64,000 nucleotides of DNA, taken from NCBI GenBank assembly GCA_963644855.1, contig CAVIQL010000012.1:5553-69552 (forward strand). The letters are read 5' to 3'. Every line of letters starts with the position of its first letter. Positions within the stretch are counted from its first letter, which is position 1. The DNA is from UBA6398 sp963644855 (lineage in GTDB: Bacteria > Bacteroidota > Bacteroidia > Bacteroidales > Bacteroidaceae). Below, in pieces: positions 16,416-24,705 of this stretch. The notes below the pieces were generated by a model. It was not told the origin of the DNA, did not search any database, and saw only the letters and a program-made list of their open reading frames with translations. The position numbers and the translations under genes are program-made.

Positions 16416-17189
16416 TTAAGGCAGAATTTTTGTGCCGCTTTCGATGTCGAGCCCCTTGGCTGCCGTTATTATCACGCGTTTTACTCCGGATTCCACTGCT
16501 TGGAGCGCATTTTGAATTTTAGGAAGCATTCCGCCACTCACAATTTCGTCGTCTACGAGTTTTTGGAACGTATCGGCATGTATTTCGGGTATTACGCTGA
16601 GGTCGTCTTCGGGATCGCGCAAAACTCCTGCCTTTTCAAAACAATATACAAGCGTTACGTCGTAGATTTTTGCCATGGCTTTTGCCGTTTCGCCCGCAAT
16701 GGTGTCGGCATTGGTGTTGAGAAGATTTTCCTTGCCGTCAAAAGTGAGCGGAGCAAGCACTGGCGTTATTCCCTGATTGATTACCGAAGCAAGACGTGCG
16801 GAGTCTACTTTGTCGATATCGCCTACAAAACCATAGTCAATGGGCTTTGGCTCGCGCTTGTGCGACACGATTATTCCGCAGTCGGCTCCCGTCATTCCAA
16901 GAGCGCACACTCCGCGCGCATTAAGCTTTGCCACGATGTTTTTGTTGACCAGTCCGCCATAAACCATCGTTACCACACGCAGCATATCGGCATCGGTAAC
17001 TCTGCGCCCGTTTATCATTTGGGTTTCATAGCCCAACGCCGCCGCAATCTGAGTAGCCGTGCGTCCGCCGCCGTGAACGAGAATTTTGTTGCCCTGTATC
17101 TTGGTGAAATTGTCGAGCAAATCAGAGAGCGCGTCGGCCTCTTCTACAATTTTGCCCCCGACCTTAATGATTGTAAGTGCCTCTTTCAT
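16416..17189 (-). CDS. argB: N-acetylglutamate (or N-succinylglutamate) kinase
   Basis: A 257-residue amino-acid kinase fold enzyme of normal ArgB length. It phosphorylates the gamma-carboxyl of N-acylated glutamate in arginine synthesis. KVGGKIVEEADALSDLL opens the ATP site, LVHGGGRTATQIAAALG is the acyl-glutamate loop (Gly-rich, about residues 38-54), and LNTNADTIAGETAKAMA (about residues 156-172) is the conserved central block. In Bacteroides the acyl group may be succinyl. It is the last gene of the topA-aroK-speA-argB operon, and its ATG overlaps the speA stop by four bases. Coupling with arginine decarboxylase places synthesis and use of arginine on one transcript. Confidence 0.95.
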   Translation of the reverse strand: MKEALTIIKVGGKIVEEADALSDLLDNFTKIQGNKILVHGGGRTATQIAAALGYETQMINGRRVTDADMLRVVTMVYGGLVNKNIVAKLNARGVCALGMTGADCGIIVSHKREPKPIDYGFVGDIDKVDSARLASVINQGITPVLAPLTFDGKENLLNTNADTIAGETAKAMAKIYDVTLVYCFEKAGVLRDPEDDLSVIPEIHADTFQKLVDDEIVSGGMLPKIQNALQAVESGVKRVIITAAKGLDIESGTKILP

Positions 17190-19159
17190 TTTAAATCATT
17201 GTCGTTGTTGTCAAGTTTGTCCTTAAAACGCATTCTATCGTTCTCGCGATAAAGTTCATCGTCGTTGAGCTCAAGATAAGTGTACCCGTAAAGTCCGCTA
17301 CGATAGTTTGCGAGAAATTCATTGCCTTCCGACACAGAAATCTTTCCGTTTGTTTCGGCGCGTTTCACCCATGTCTCCAAACGGCGTTGCAAGCGTTTGG
17401 CATCATATTGCACATAGTCTAAAACTTCTGCCACCGTTTCGCCCTCAATAACGCGCGCAATGTTGTAATTGTCGTTTGTAACCGTGATGTGAACCGCATT
17501 GGTGTCGCCGAAAAGGTTGTGCATGTTGCCGAGAATCTCTTGATAAGCTCCCACAAGGAACACGCCGAGATAATAACGCTCTCCGCGACGAATGGAATGC
17601 AACGGAATAAACGAGGTTTGCTGCATGGAATTGACATACTGCGAAATCTTTCCGTCGCTGTCGCATGTAATGTCCTGGATTGTTACATTACGTTCGGGCT
17701 TTTCGTCGAGACGTTGAATAGGCATCACGGGGAAAAGTTGGTCGATGCCCCAAGAATCGGGCAAACTCTGGAATAACGAGAAATTGCAGAAGTATTTGTC
17801 AGCCAAAAGCCGGTCGAGACGTCGCAATTCCTCAGGCACATGTTTCTGTGTATGCACCAAAGCATTCGCTTCGCGCGTAATGCTCCAATAAAGGCTCTCT
17901 ATCTGTGCACGAGTTTTGAGATCGATTATCCCATGGTCAAACAATTCGAGCGCTTCGTCGCGTATCTGTTCAGCGTCATGCCAGTCTTCGAGCATGGAAC
18001 GCGTAGAAAGATTGTCCCAAATCTCGGATAAATCCTGCACCAACTGATGATCGTCTTTTGTAGCCTCGAAATCTTCCGCCATTTGCGGTTGTGAAGCTAC
18101 ATCTGTTACTTCAAGAACCAAAACGCTATGGTGGGCAGTGAGCGAACGACCGCTCTCAGTTATAAGATTAGGGTGGGGAATTCCGTTTTTATCGGCAACA
18201 TCAACAAAAGTATAGACGCAATCGTTCACATACTCCTGTATGGAATAGTTTACAGAGCTTTCGCGGTTGCTCGAACGCGTTCCATCGTAATCGATACCCA
18301 ATCCTCCACCGCAGTCAACAAATTCCACATTGAAACCCATTGCATGGAGTTGAACATAAAACTGCGAAGCCTCGCGAAGAGCCGATTGTATGCGGCGTAT
18401 CTTGGTTATCTGGCTACCGATATGGAAATGTATCAACTTCAAGCAGTCGGTCATGTTGAACTCCTTGAGTATACGTGCCGCTTCAAGCAATTCGCTCGAA
18501 TTAAGACCGAATTTGCTCGCATCGCCACCGCTTTCTGCCCATTTTCCTGTGCCCGACGCAGCAAGTTTTATGCGTATACCGATTTGCGGACGCACGTTCA
18601 ACTTTTTTGCAGCCTCGAAAATGCGTTCAAGTTCGTCGAGTTTTTCTGCAACGAGAAATACCTTTTTGCCCATCTTCTGCGCCAACAACGCAAGTTCAAT
18701 GTAGCTCTGATCTTTATGACCATTGCAAATAATAGGACTGTCGGAATCCATATTTGTGGCAAGCACAGCGTGGAGTTCAGGCTTCGAGCCGGCTTCAAGT
18801 CCTATGTTATATCGTTTTCCGTGGCTTATGATTTCCTCCACCACAGGACGCATTTGATTTACTTTTATGGGGTAGATAATGAAATGTTCCGCCTTGAAAT
18901 TATATTCCTTTGCAGCCTTTTGAAAACAAGTTGCCGTTTTTTCAATGCGGTTGTCAAGAATATCGGGGAAGCGAAGCAACACCGGTGCAGTAATATTACG
19001 CGAGTCGAGTTCGTCCATCAATTCCTTGAGGTCGATTTGTACTCCGTCTTTTCGCGGCGTTACATATACGTGCCCTTTATCGTTGATATTAAAATAATTG
19101 ACTCCCCAACCATTTATGTTGTAAAGTTCGGCGGAATCTTCAACGCGCCATTTTTTCAT
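17186..19159 (-). CDS. speA: biosynthetic arginine decarboxylase
   Basis: A 657-residue PLP-dependent enzyme of the SpeA class (alanine-racemase fold), converting arginine to agmatine for polyamine synthesis. YPIKVNQ holds the PLP lysine (Lys99). IGLEAGSKPEL and LIHFHIGSQI follow in the barrel, with VDCGGGLGIDYDGT as the glycine-rich phosphate-binding loop. The full C-terminal beta domain and the helical insert are present, so the protein looks complete. The start overlaps the aroK stop by four bases and the stop overlaps the argB start by four. Agmatine-processing genes are not in the window. Confidence 0.96.
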   Translation of the reverse strand: MKKWRVEDSAELYNINGWGVNYFNINDKGHVYVTPRKDGVQIDLKELMDELDSRNITAPVLLRFPDILDNRIEKTATCFQKAAKEYNFKAEHFIIYPIKVNQMRPVVEEIISHGKRYNIGLEAGSKPELHAVLATNMDSDSPIICNGHKDQSYIELALLAQKMGKKVFLVAEKLDELERIFEAAKKLNVRPQIGIRIKLAASGTGKWAESGGDASKFGLNSSELLEAARILKEFNMTDCLKLIHFHIGSQITKIRRIQSALREASQFYVQLHAMGFNVEFVDCGGGLGIDYDGTRSSNRESSVNYSIQEYVNDCVYTFVDVADKNGIPHPNLITESGRSLTAHHSVLVLEVTDVASQPQMAEDFEATKDDHQLVQDLSEIWDNLSTRSMLEDWHDAEQIRDEALELFDHGIIDLKTRAQIESLYWSITREANALVHTQKHVPEELRRLDRLLADKYFCNFSLFQSLPDSWGIDQLFPVMPIQRLDEKPERNVTIQDITCDSDGKISQYVNSMQQTSFIPLHSIRRGERYYLGVFLVGAYQEILGNMHNLFGDTNAVHITVTNDNYNIARVIEGETVAEVLDYVQYDAKRLQRRLETWVKRAETNGKISVSEGNEFLANYRSGLYGYTYLELNDDELYRENDRMRFKDKLDNNDNDLK

Positions 19160-19692
19160 TTATCTACGTTTTTTATTTTAGCGGTTATTTCTTTGCAAAT
19201 ATTATCTATCTTTTCTTTGGTGCACAACGGCGATACTTCTTGTTGAAATTGTGCTTTGCTGTAGAAAGGCTCGCGTATTTTGAGTTGCTCGTCTACGTAT
19301 TTTGCGAGTTCTTCGGGCGTTTTGCCTTCAAGCAGTGGGCGTTTGCCGCGACTCAATTTCAGATGTTCGAGGATAGTGTCGCTTGTGGCGTGGAGATAAA
19401 TCGTTGTTGACACGGAATTAAGATAATCCATGTTGTCGAAGAAGCATGGTGTTCCGCCTCCACACGACAATACGATATTTTCAAACTCTGCAGCTTCGTG
19501 CAACATGCGTCGTTCAAGGTCGCGAAATCGTTCTTCGCCATATTGTGCGAATATTTCGGGAACTTTAGTATGAAATCGTTCTTCGATATACCAATCAAGG
19601 TCGTAGAACGACAAGCCTAATTGCCGCGCGAGTTCTTTTCCCACGGTTGTTTTGCCTACGCACATGTAACCAATTAGAGTAATGCTTTTCAT
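19156..19692 (-). CDS. aroK: shikimate kinase
   Basis: A 178-residue P-loop kinase that phosphorylates shikimate on the chorismate pathway. The Walker A is GYMCVGKTTVG (about residues 8-18), a variant with Cys in place of Ser/Gly as seen in other Bacteroidetes. DLDWYIEER (from about 32) binds shikimate, RFRDLERRML (from about 56) supplies the binding arginine, and LSCGGGTPCF (from about 74) is the conserved glycine triplet. RGKRPLL is the lid. It overlaps topA by one base (TAATG type) and speA by four, so it is embedded in the operon. Confidence 0.95.
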   Translation of the reverse strand: MKSITLIGYMCVGKTTVGKELARQLGLSFYDLDWYIEERFHTKVPEIFAQYGEERFRDLERRMLHEAAEFENIVLSCGGGTPCFFDNMDYLNSVSTTIYLHATSDTILEHLKLSRGKRPLLEGKTPEELAKYVDEQLKIREPFYSKAQFQQEVSPLCTKEKIDNICKEITAKIKNVDK

Positions 19693-22124
19693 TAGGCTTT
19701 CTTGGTTGCTGCTTTCGAGGTTTTCTTTGTAGTTTTTGCCGTTGTTTTCTTCTCGGTTGCCTTTTTAGTTACCTTTTTGGTGGTTGCCTTAGAAGTTTCG
19801 GTCTTTTTTGCTGCCGTTTTGCTTTTTGCAGAAGGCTTTGCGGGTTCGCTTTCCACTATTTTCATGCAATCTTCATAGGTAAGCGACTCTGCATTTTCTT
19901 TCTGCGACTTGTTTAAACGGTAGTTTTTATTTTTATATGAGATGTACGCGCCATAAGGTCCGTTCATAACTTCCAGTTCGGGGTCTTCGTCGAATTTTTT
20001 TAGGTGGCGTTTGGCATCTGCTTCGCGTTTGGCGAGAATAATCTCCTGGGCTTCTTCAAGACTTACTTTCATGGGGTCGACTCCTTTGGGAAGAGAGGCG
20101 TATTTATTGTCATGTTTTACGTAAGGTCCGAAACGCCCTGCACCTATCACCACGTCTTTTCCTTCGAATTCGCCGAGATTACGCGGAAGTTTGAACAATT
20201 CGAGCGCATCTTCGAGTGTGAGGGTTTCGTAGTTTTGTCCTTTGCGGATTGTGGCGAACAGTGGTTTTTCTTCTTCGTCTGCCGTGCCTATTTGAACCAT
20301 TGGTCCGTAGCGTCCTATCTTTACAAAAACTTTTCTGCCGCTTTGTGGGTCGGTTCCTATCTCGCGTTCTCCAACTTTTTTGCCAGAATTGTTGTTTTTG
20401 GAGCGTTCTACTTCGGGTTCGAAGTTTTTATAGAAGTCCTTCATCATTTCTGTCCACACCTTCTTGCCTTCTGCCACTTCGTCGAATTGTTTCTCTACTT
20501 CGGCTGTGAAGTTGTAGTCCATTATGTCGGGGAATTCTTGTTTCAGAAAGTCGGTAACCACGAGTCCAACTGCGGTGGGAACGAGTTTTCCTTTGTCGGA
20601 GCCAGTGTTTTCTGTGGCTTCAGTTTTTTGGATTTCGCCGTCTTTTAGTGTTATTACGTTGTATTTTCGCGGTGTTCCTTCTTTGTCGCCTCGTGCCACG
20701 TATCCTCTTTGTTGAATGGTGCTTATGATTGGCGCGTAGGTTGAAGGACGACCAATTCCGAGCTCTTCCATTTTATGAACGAGCGATGCTTCGTTGTAGC
20801 GCGAGGGGTGTTGGGTGAACCGTTGCGTGGCTGTGATTTCGTAGGCTTGCGGATTGTCGCCTTCATGCATGGTGGGCAAAAGATGTCCTCCGTTGTCGGT
20901 GGGTGCGAGTGTGTCTTGCGATTCGCGATATACGTGCATGAAACCGTCGAATTTGATTACTTCGCCCGAGGCCGTGAATTTCTCATCGCGGTTTGAAATG
21001 GTGATTTCGGCGGAAGTCTTTTCGATTAATGCGTCAGCCATTTGGCATGCTATGGTGCGTTGCCAGATTAGTTTGTAGAGTTTTTTCAATTGAGCTGTTC
21101 CCTCTATTTCGTGGCGTTCCATTGATGTAGGACGGATTGCCTCGTGTGCTTCTTGTGCGCCTTTGCTGTGTGTTACGTATGCGCGGGTTTTAGAGTATTC
21201 TTTGCCCAATGTGGCGGTGATTTCCTGCTTGCAGGCGTTGATGCAGAACGAGGAAAGGTTTACTGAGTCGGTACGCATGTAGGTTATCAAACCTTCTTCG
21301 TAGAGTTGTTGTGCGAGACTCATCGTGAGGGATACGGGGAAACCGAATTTTCTTACGGCTTCTTGTTGCAGGGTTGAGGTTGTGAAAGGTGGGGCAGGCG
21401 TGCGTTTCTGTGGTTTTACGGTAATGGAGTCAACGGTATAGGTTGCCTTTTTGCAGTCGTTGCAGAATGTTTCAGCTTCCTCTTGTGTATTGAAACGTTT
21501 GTTGAGTTCTGCCTGAAACGTGCCGCCTGGCAGGTTGAATTGTGCGGTTACCCGATAAAACGGTTCGCTCTTGAATTCGTTTATTTCACGTTCTCTTTCT
21601 ACAATAAGTCTTACGGCCACGCTTTGTACACGCCCTGCGGAAAGCGAGGGACGCACTCTATGCCAAAGCACGGGCGAGAGTTCGAAACCTACGATGCGGT
21701 CGAGTACTCGGCGTGCTTGTTGCGCGTCAACAAGATTTAGGTCGATTGCTCTCGGAGTTTCGAGGGCGTTGAGAATGGCTGGCTTGGTGATTTCATGAAA
21801 AACAATGCGGTGTTTGTCGTTTACGGGAAGTTTTAGTACTTCTGCAAGATGCCATGAAATAGCTTCTCCCTCGCGGTCCTCATCACTTGCAAGCCATACG
21901 GTTTCTGCGCCTTTGGCAGCCTTGCGTAGCTCGCTTACTACGTGGGATTTGTCCTTGGGTATTTCGTATTGCGGCTCGAATGTTTCGGGGTCTATTCCGT
22001 TGTTTTTTTTCTTGAGGTCGCGTATATGGCCGAACGACGGCATTACTTTATAGTCTGTACCAAGATAGCGTTGAATGGTCTTGGCTTTTGCCGGGGACTC
22101 GACGATTACGAGATTTTTCTGCAT
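19692..22124 (-). CDS. topA: DNA topoisomerase I
   Basis: An 810-residue type IA topoisomerase that relaxes negative supercoils. The Toprim domain starts at VIVESPAKAKTI, with DEDREGE (81-87) binding magnesium. The catalytic tyrosine is Tyr282 in EEGLITYMRTDSVN. Instead of the CxxC zinc fingers of E. coli TopA, the C-terminal part has Toprim-type C-terminal repeats (GPMVQIG, GPYVKHD, GPYGAYI), and the last 65 residues or so are a Lys/Thr/Ala-rich tail, probably for nonspecific DNA binding. It leads the four-gene overlapping operon. A minus-strand TACTTTTG lies 32 bases before the start, and an inverted repeat lies upstream of that. Confidence 0.97.
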   Translation of the reverse strand: MQKNLVIVESPAKAKTIQRYLGTDYKVMPSFGHIRDLKKKNNGIDPETFEPQYEIPKDKSHVVSELRKAAKGAETVWLASDEDREGEAISWHLAEVLKLPVNDKHRIVFHEITKPAILNALETPRAIDLNLVDAQQARRVLDRIVGFELSPVLWHRVRPSLSAGRVQSVAVRLIVEREREINEFKSEPFYRVTAQFNLPGGTFQAELNKRFNTQEEAETFCNDCKKATYTVDSITVKPQKRTPAPPFTTSTLQQEAVRKFGFPVSLTMSLAQQLYEEGLITYMRTDSVNLSSFCINACKQEITATLGKEYSKTRAYVTHSKGAQEAHEAIRPTSMERHEIEGTAQLKKLYKLIWQRTIACQMADALIEKTSAEITISNRDEKFTASGEVIKFDGFMHVYRESQDTLAPTDNGGHLLPTMHEGDNPQAYEITATQRFTQHPSRYNEASLVHKMEELGIGRPSTYAPIISTIQQRGYVARGDKEGTPRKYNVITLKDGEIQKTEATENTGSDKGKLVPTAVGLVVTDFLKQEFPDIMDYNFTAEVEKQFDEVAEGKKVWTEMMKDFYKNFEPEVERSKNNNSGKKVGEREIGTDPQSGRKVFVKIGRYGPMVQIGTADEEEKPLFATIRKGQNYETLTLEDALELFKLPRNLGEFEGKDVVIGAGRFGPYVKHDNKYASLPKGVDPMKVSLEEAQEIILAKREADAKRHLKKFDEDPELEVMNGPYGAYISYKNKNYRLNKSQKENAESLTYEDCMKIVESEPAKPSAKSKTAAKKTETSKATTKKVTKKATEKKTTAKTTKKTSKAATKKA

Positions 22125-22155
22125 TATTCTTCTGTTTGCTTGTTTCTTTGGGTTG

Positions 22156-22163
22156 CAAAAGTA
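22156..22163 (-). promoter_or_regulatory. -7 element of topA operon
   Basis: TACTTTTG on the minus strand matches TAnnTTTG. A -33 element is not clear. Confidence 0.5.
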
Positions 22164-22216
22164 GAGAAAATTATTTGATAGCGGGTTAATGTAATGTTTT
22201 TAATTTATAAAATAAC

Positions 22217-22237
22217 GCTATTACGCTATGTAATAGC
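22217..22237. repeat. inverted repeat upstream of topA
   Basis: GCTATTAC (22217-22224) and GTAATAGC (22230-22237) flank GCTAT. It lies about 55 bases upstream of the topA -7 element and has no T run, so it is more like an operator than a terminator. Confidence 0.4.
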
Positions 22238-22297
22238 AAACTCCGAAAAACTTTTGCGCACTAAAACGGCTTTTGCAAGTCTTGATGGTTGTGGACT

Positions 22298-22334
22298 AAA
22301 AAAAGGGCATGCCCATGCAGGACATACCCTTTTG
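22298..22334 (-). terminator. terminator of surface-protein operon
   Basis: On the minus strand AAAGGGTATGTCC pairs with GGGCATGCCCTTT (two G-T pairs) and is followed by a run of Ts. It ends the transcript of the gene at 22353-23921. Confidence 0.85.
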
Positions 22335-22352
22335 TTTTGCTGGAATGTGGTA

Positions 22353-23921
22353 TCAGCGTGCCACTTTTTCTGCTTTGCCGCTTTCGTGGAGTATTATGTA
22401 AACTCCGCCGTGCTGCATTGTGTTGACTTTTTGCCCGTTGATGTCGTAGATTGCCTTTACCTTATCGTTTTTGTCGAATGTGGTATTGGATATTCCGCTC
22501 ACTGCGCCGTCTTTGAACTTAATAGTGTAGAAGTTTACGGTTTTCAAGTCGTTTGAAGTTACCTTGATTGTTGCGAAAACGTCATTGTCTTCGGTGTTCA
22601 GGCTTATTTCTTTTGTGGCAGCCTTTCCGTTTATTACGGTTTCAATGTTCTCGGCCTTGATGTCCTTTATGCCATCTACTTCAATGGTATCGCCAGATGC
22701 TTCAAAGTTCACCGTTTTGCCGCCAATGCTTGCAGAGGTGAGCGTTGCGTTGTAGATAAGCGCGATATCGTCAACGTAAATTGTGTCTTGGGCTGTGCCT
22801 TGACCAGCATCGGCATTTGTTGAAATCGTTACGAGTATTGCCTTGCCTTCAACTTGGTCGTCAACATAATTGAAGGGCAATGATATACGTTGCCACGCAT
22901 ATCCGTTGCTTTCAATCTTGTCGTTCTTTGCCGTAGCAAGCACATTCTTGTAAGTTGTACCGGCGGGTTGCGGATCTTGATAGTAAGTGCCGTCGGTGAT
23001 AGCCGCGCTGATTGTTGCATAAGGGTGAGCCTTCACTTCAGAGCCTTGACGATATTTCACCCATACGGCAATCGAGTCGGGACGTCCGTTGAGAGTTGCA
23101 TAGAACGGGTCGCCGTTTCCATCTTTCTCGGTCTTGCTGAAATCAATCTCGGCATGGTTTTTCGCGTCTGTGGCACTCATTGCGCCGGCATTCATTCTTC
23201 CGGTGGTGATGGTGCCGTTTGCAGTAATTCCGGCTGCTGACGACGAAACCACGAGCACACTGTGTTGTCCCGAAGAACCCGGACGTATTTCCGAGGAGAT
23301 GAATGTGTGGGCGTTCGACGATAGTTTGTTTGCCGTTCCGGCATAGCTTCCGGTTGCCGAGGCAAACGAGTGCCACGACAACGGCTCGTCAACCTTTATG
23401 CTGCCGAAAAGTTGTTTTACACTATAGGTGTGGAAATTTTCAAAACCGGCATTGGGCAACTGAAAACCGCCATCGCCGAAAACAACTTGTATCTTCTGTT
23501 CAAGCGAAGCCGACATATCGATATTGATAGCCGCATAGAGTTTGCCGTTAGCCTCTTTTGCCGTCATTACAATAGGTACATCGGGAAGCATAGTACCCAT
23601 CCAAAAGTCAACGCCCTCTTTGTCGCCGGCTTTAATCTTAACGGTTTGCGCAGTGTAGAGTGTGGTAACGCCATTGTCGGTATTGCCTTCTACGTTGTTG
23701 AGTTCGATAGTGCCGATATACATAGTGTCGGTACCTGCAATGAGTGCGAAATTTTTAAGACTGAACACATAGCTGCCGTCATCGGCTTTGGTCAGTCCGA
23801 TAGTTGCTGTCTGCTCCGAAACATTCCCGTTTACATCAACAGAAAGCACGTCGGTGTAATCGGTGGCAGATACTGAAAGTGCGCTAATTGCAAGCGCGAA
23901 AAGTGTAAAGATTTTCTTCAT
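22353..23921 (-). CDS. calycin-like / PCMD-type exported protein with C-terminal sorting-like tail
   Basis: A 522-residue exported protein with a signal peptide ending at about residue 19 (SVSA). Residues about 20-150 (VDVNGNVSEQTATIGLTKADDG and onward) resemble the calycin-like lipocalin domain found in Bacteroidetes surface proteins. The middle part (about 155-395, starting LPNAGFENFH and ending TIYVDDIALIY) resembles the PCMD putative carbohydrate-metabolism domain. A short domain then precedes the C-terminal IYDINGQKVNTMQHGGVYII, which looks like a Por secretion/T9SS sorting tail. The function is not established. It is the last gene of a three-gene operon with an outer-membrane barrel and a PCMD lipoprotein, suggesting a surface glycan-binding complex. 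Domain limits are estimates. Confidence 0.7.
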   Translation of the reverse strand: MKKIFTLFALAISALSVSATDYTDVLSVDVNGNVSEQTATIGLTKADDGSYVFSLKNFALIAGTDTMYIGTIELNNVEGNTDNGVTTLYTAQTVKIKAGDKEGVDFWMGTMLPDVPIVMTAKEANGKLYAAINIDMSASLEQKIQVVFGDGGFQLPNAGFENFHTYSVKQLFGSIKVDEPLSWHSFASATGSYAGTANKLSSNAHTFISSEIRPGSSGQHSVLVVSSSAAGITANGTITTGRMNAGAMSATDAKNHAEIDFSKTEKDGNGDPFYATLNGRPDSIAVWVKYRQGSEVKAHPYATISAAITDGTYYQDPQPAGTTYKNVLATAKNDKIESNGYAWQRISLPFNYVDDQVEGKAILVTISTNADAGQGTAQDTIYVDDIALIYNATLTSASIGGKTVNFEASGDTIEVDGIKDIKAENIETVINGKAATKEISLNTEDNDVFATIKVTSNDLKTVNFYTIKFKDGAVSGISNTTFDKNDKVKAIYDINGQKVNTMQHGGVYIILHESGKAEKVAR

Positions 23922-23955
23922 ATTTATACCTTCCTCTATTAATTTATAAATCGTA

Positions 23956-24702
23956 TTATTTTAGTTTATAAACCACGCCCAATGTCCCGAATATGGGATA
24001 GAGCGTCTGTTCTATGGTTTTGAAATTACTATGGTGTATTCCCGACAATCCCCAACTGATGTCGGCGTAAATTCCAGTCTTTTTGTGGAAATACCAATCG
24101 GCTCCCAAATCAATTCCCCACTGCATTCTTCGCATGCTATGCGAGAAGTCGTAGTGTCCACGGGTATCTGGAGTGTCGCCAATCATTACTTTTGCGCCCA
24201 CAGGGCTTCCCACGCGCAAATAACCGTTGTGTGCATCGCCGCTAAAGCTTCTTGATTGTACGTAAGATATATATGGTCCGGCTTTGAACAGGAATTTTCC
24301 GGTTGAAAACGTAGCGAGAACGGGCAATGTGAACATCCATTCAGAAACTTTGGTATGTACGTCGCCCGTAAAGCGACCTTCGAGTTCCTGACCTCCGCGC
24401 ACGATTTTCATGTTATAGTTCTTTACTTGCGCATCTTCGTCCATGCCTTTGTTTTCAAAGCGAAGTCCTGCCATGATACCCCATTTTGTGTCAAACATAT
24501 GGCGTGCATCTATTCCGAGTTGCAGGTTGTTTGTCAGTGTATAGTCGTTTAGTTTGCGTATCGAGGCAGGCATTCCGAGCGGTGCGGTACCTCCAATGGA
24601 ATATCCCACTCTAAGATTGTATGCCAGCCCATCAAAAATGCTTTTTGCCGGAGCAGTGGTGAAAAACGTGGCTATAAGTGCCGCCAATATCAGTTTTTTC
24701 AT
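23956..24702 (-). CDS. outer-membrane beta-barrel protein (PorT-like)
   Basis: A 248-residue protein with a signal peptide (about 19 residues, APA/K) and alternating-residue strands typical of an eight-stranded outer-membrane barrel. Examples are LRVGYSIGGTAPLG, WGIMAGLRFENKG, FLFKAGPYISYVQ, WGIDLGADWYF and IYADISWGLSGI, and it ends in VVYKLK. It fits the broad PorT/OmpA-barrel-like family. No enzymatic motif is seen. It starts 3 bases after the stop of the upstream PCMD lipoprotein and is followed 34 bases later by the calycin/PCMD gene, so the three are one transcript. A role as membrane partner of the two PCMD proteins is inferred from position only. Confidence 0.78.
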   Translation of the reverse strand: MKKLILAALIATFFTTAPAKSIFDGLAYNLRVGYSIGGTAPLGMPASIRKLNDYTLTNNLQLGIDARHMFDTKWGIMAGLRFENKGMDEDAQVKNYNMKIVRGGQELEGRFTGDVHTKVSEWMFTLPVLATFSTGKFLFKAGPYISYVQSRSFSGDAHNGYLRVGSPVGAKVMIGDTPDTRGHYDFSHSMRRMQWGIDLGADWYFHKKTGIYADISWGLSGIHHSNFKTIEQTLYPIFGTLGVVYKLK

Positions 24703-24705
24703 TGT

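Noticed and set aside
18128..19246. Open plus-strand frame of 372 codons over speA
   Set aside because: A shadow of the SpeA coding sequence. SpeA motifs and operon overlaps are unambiguous.
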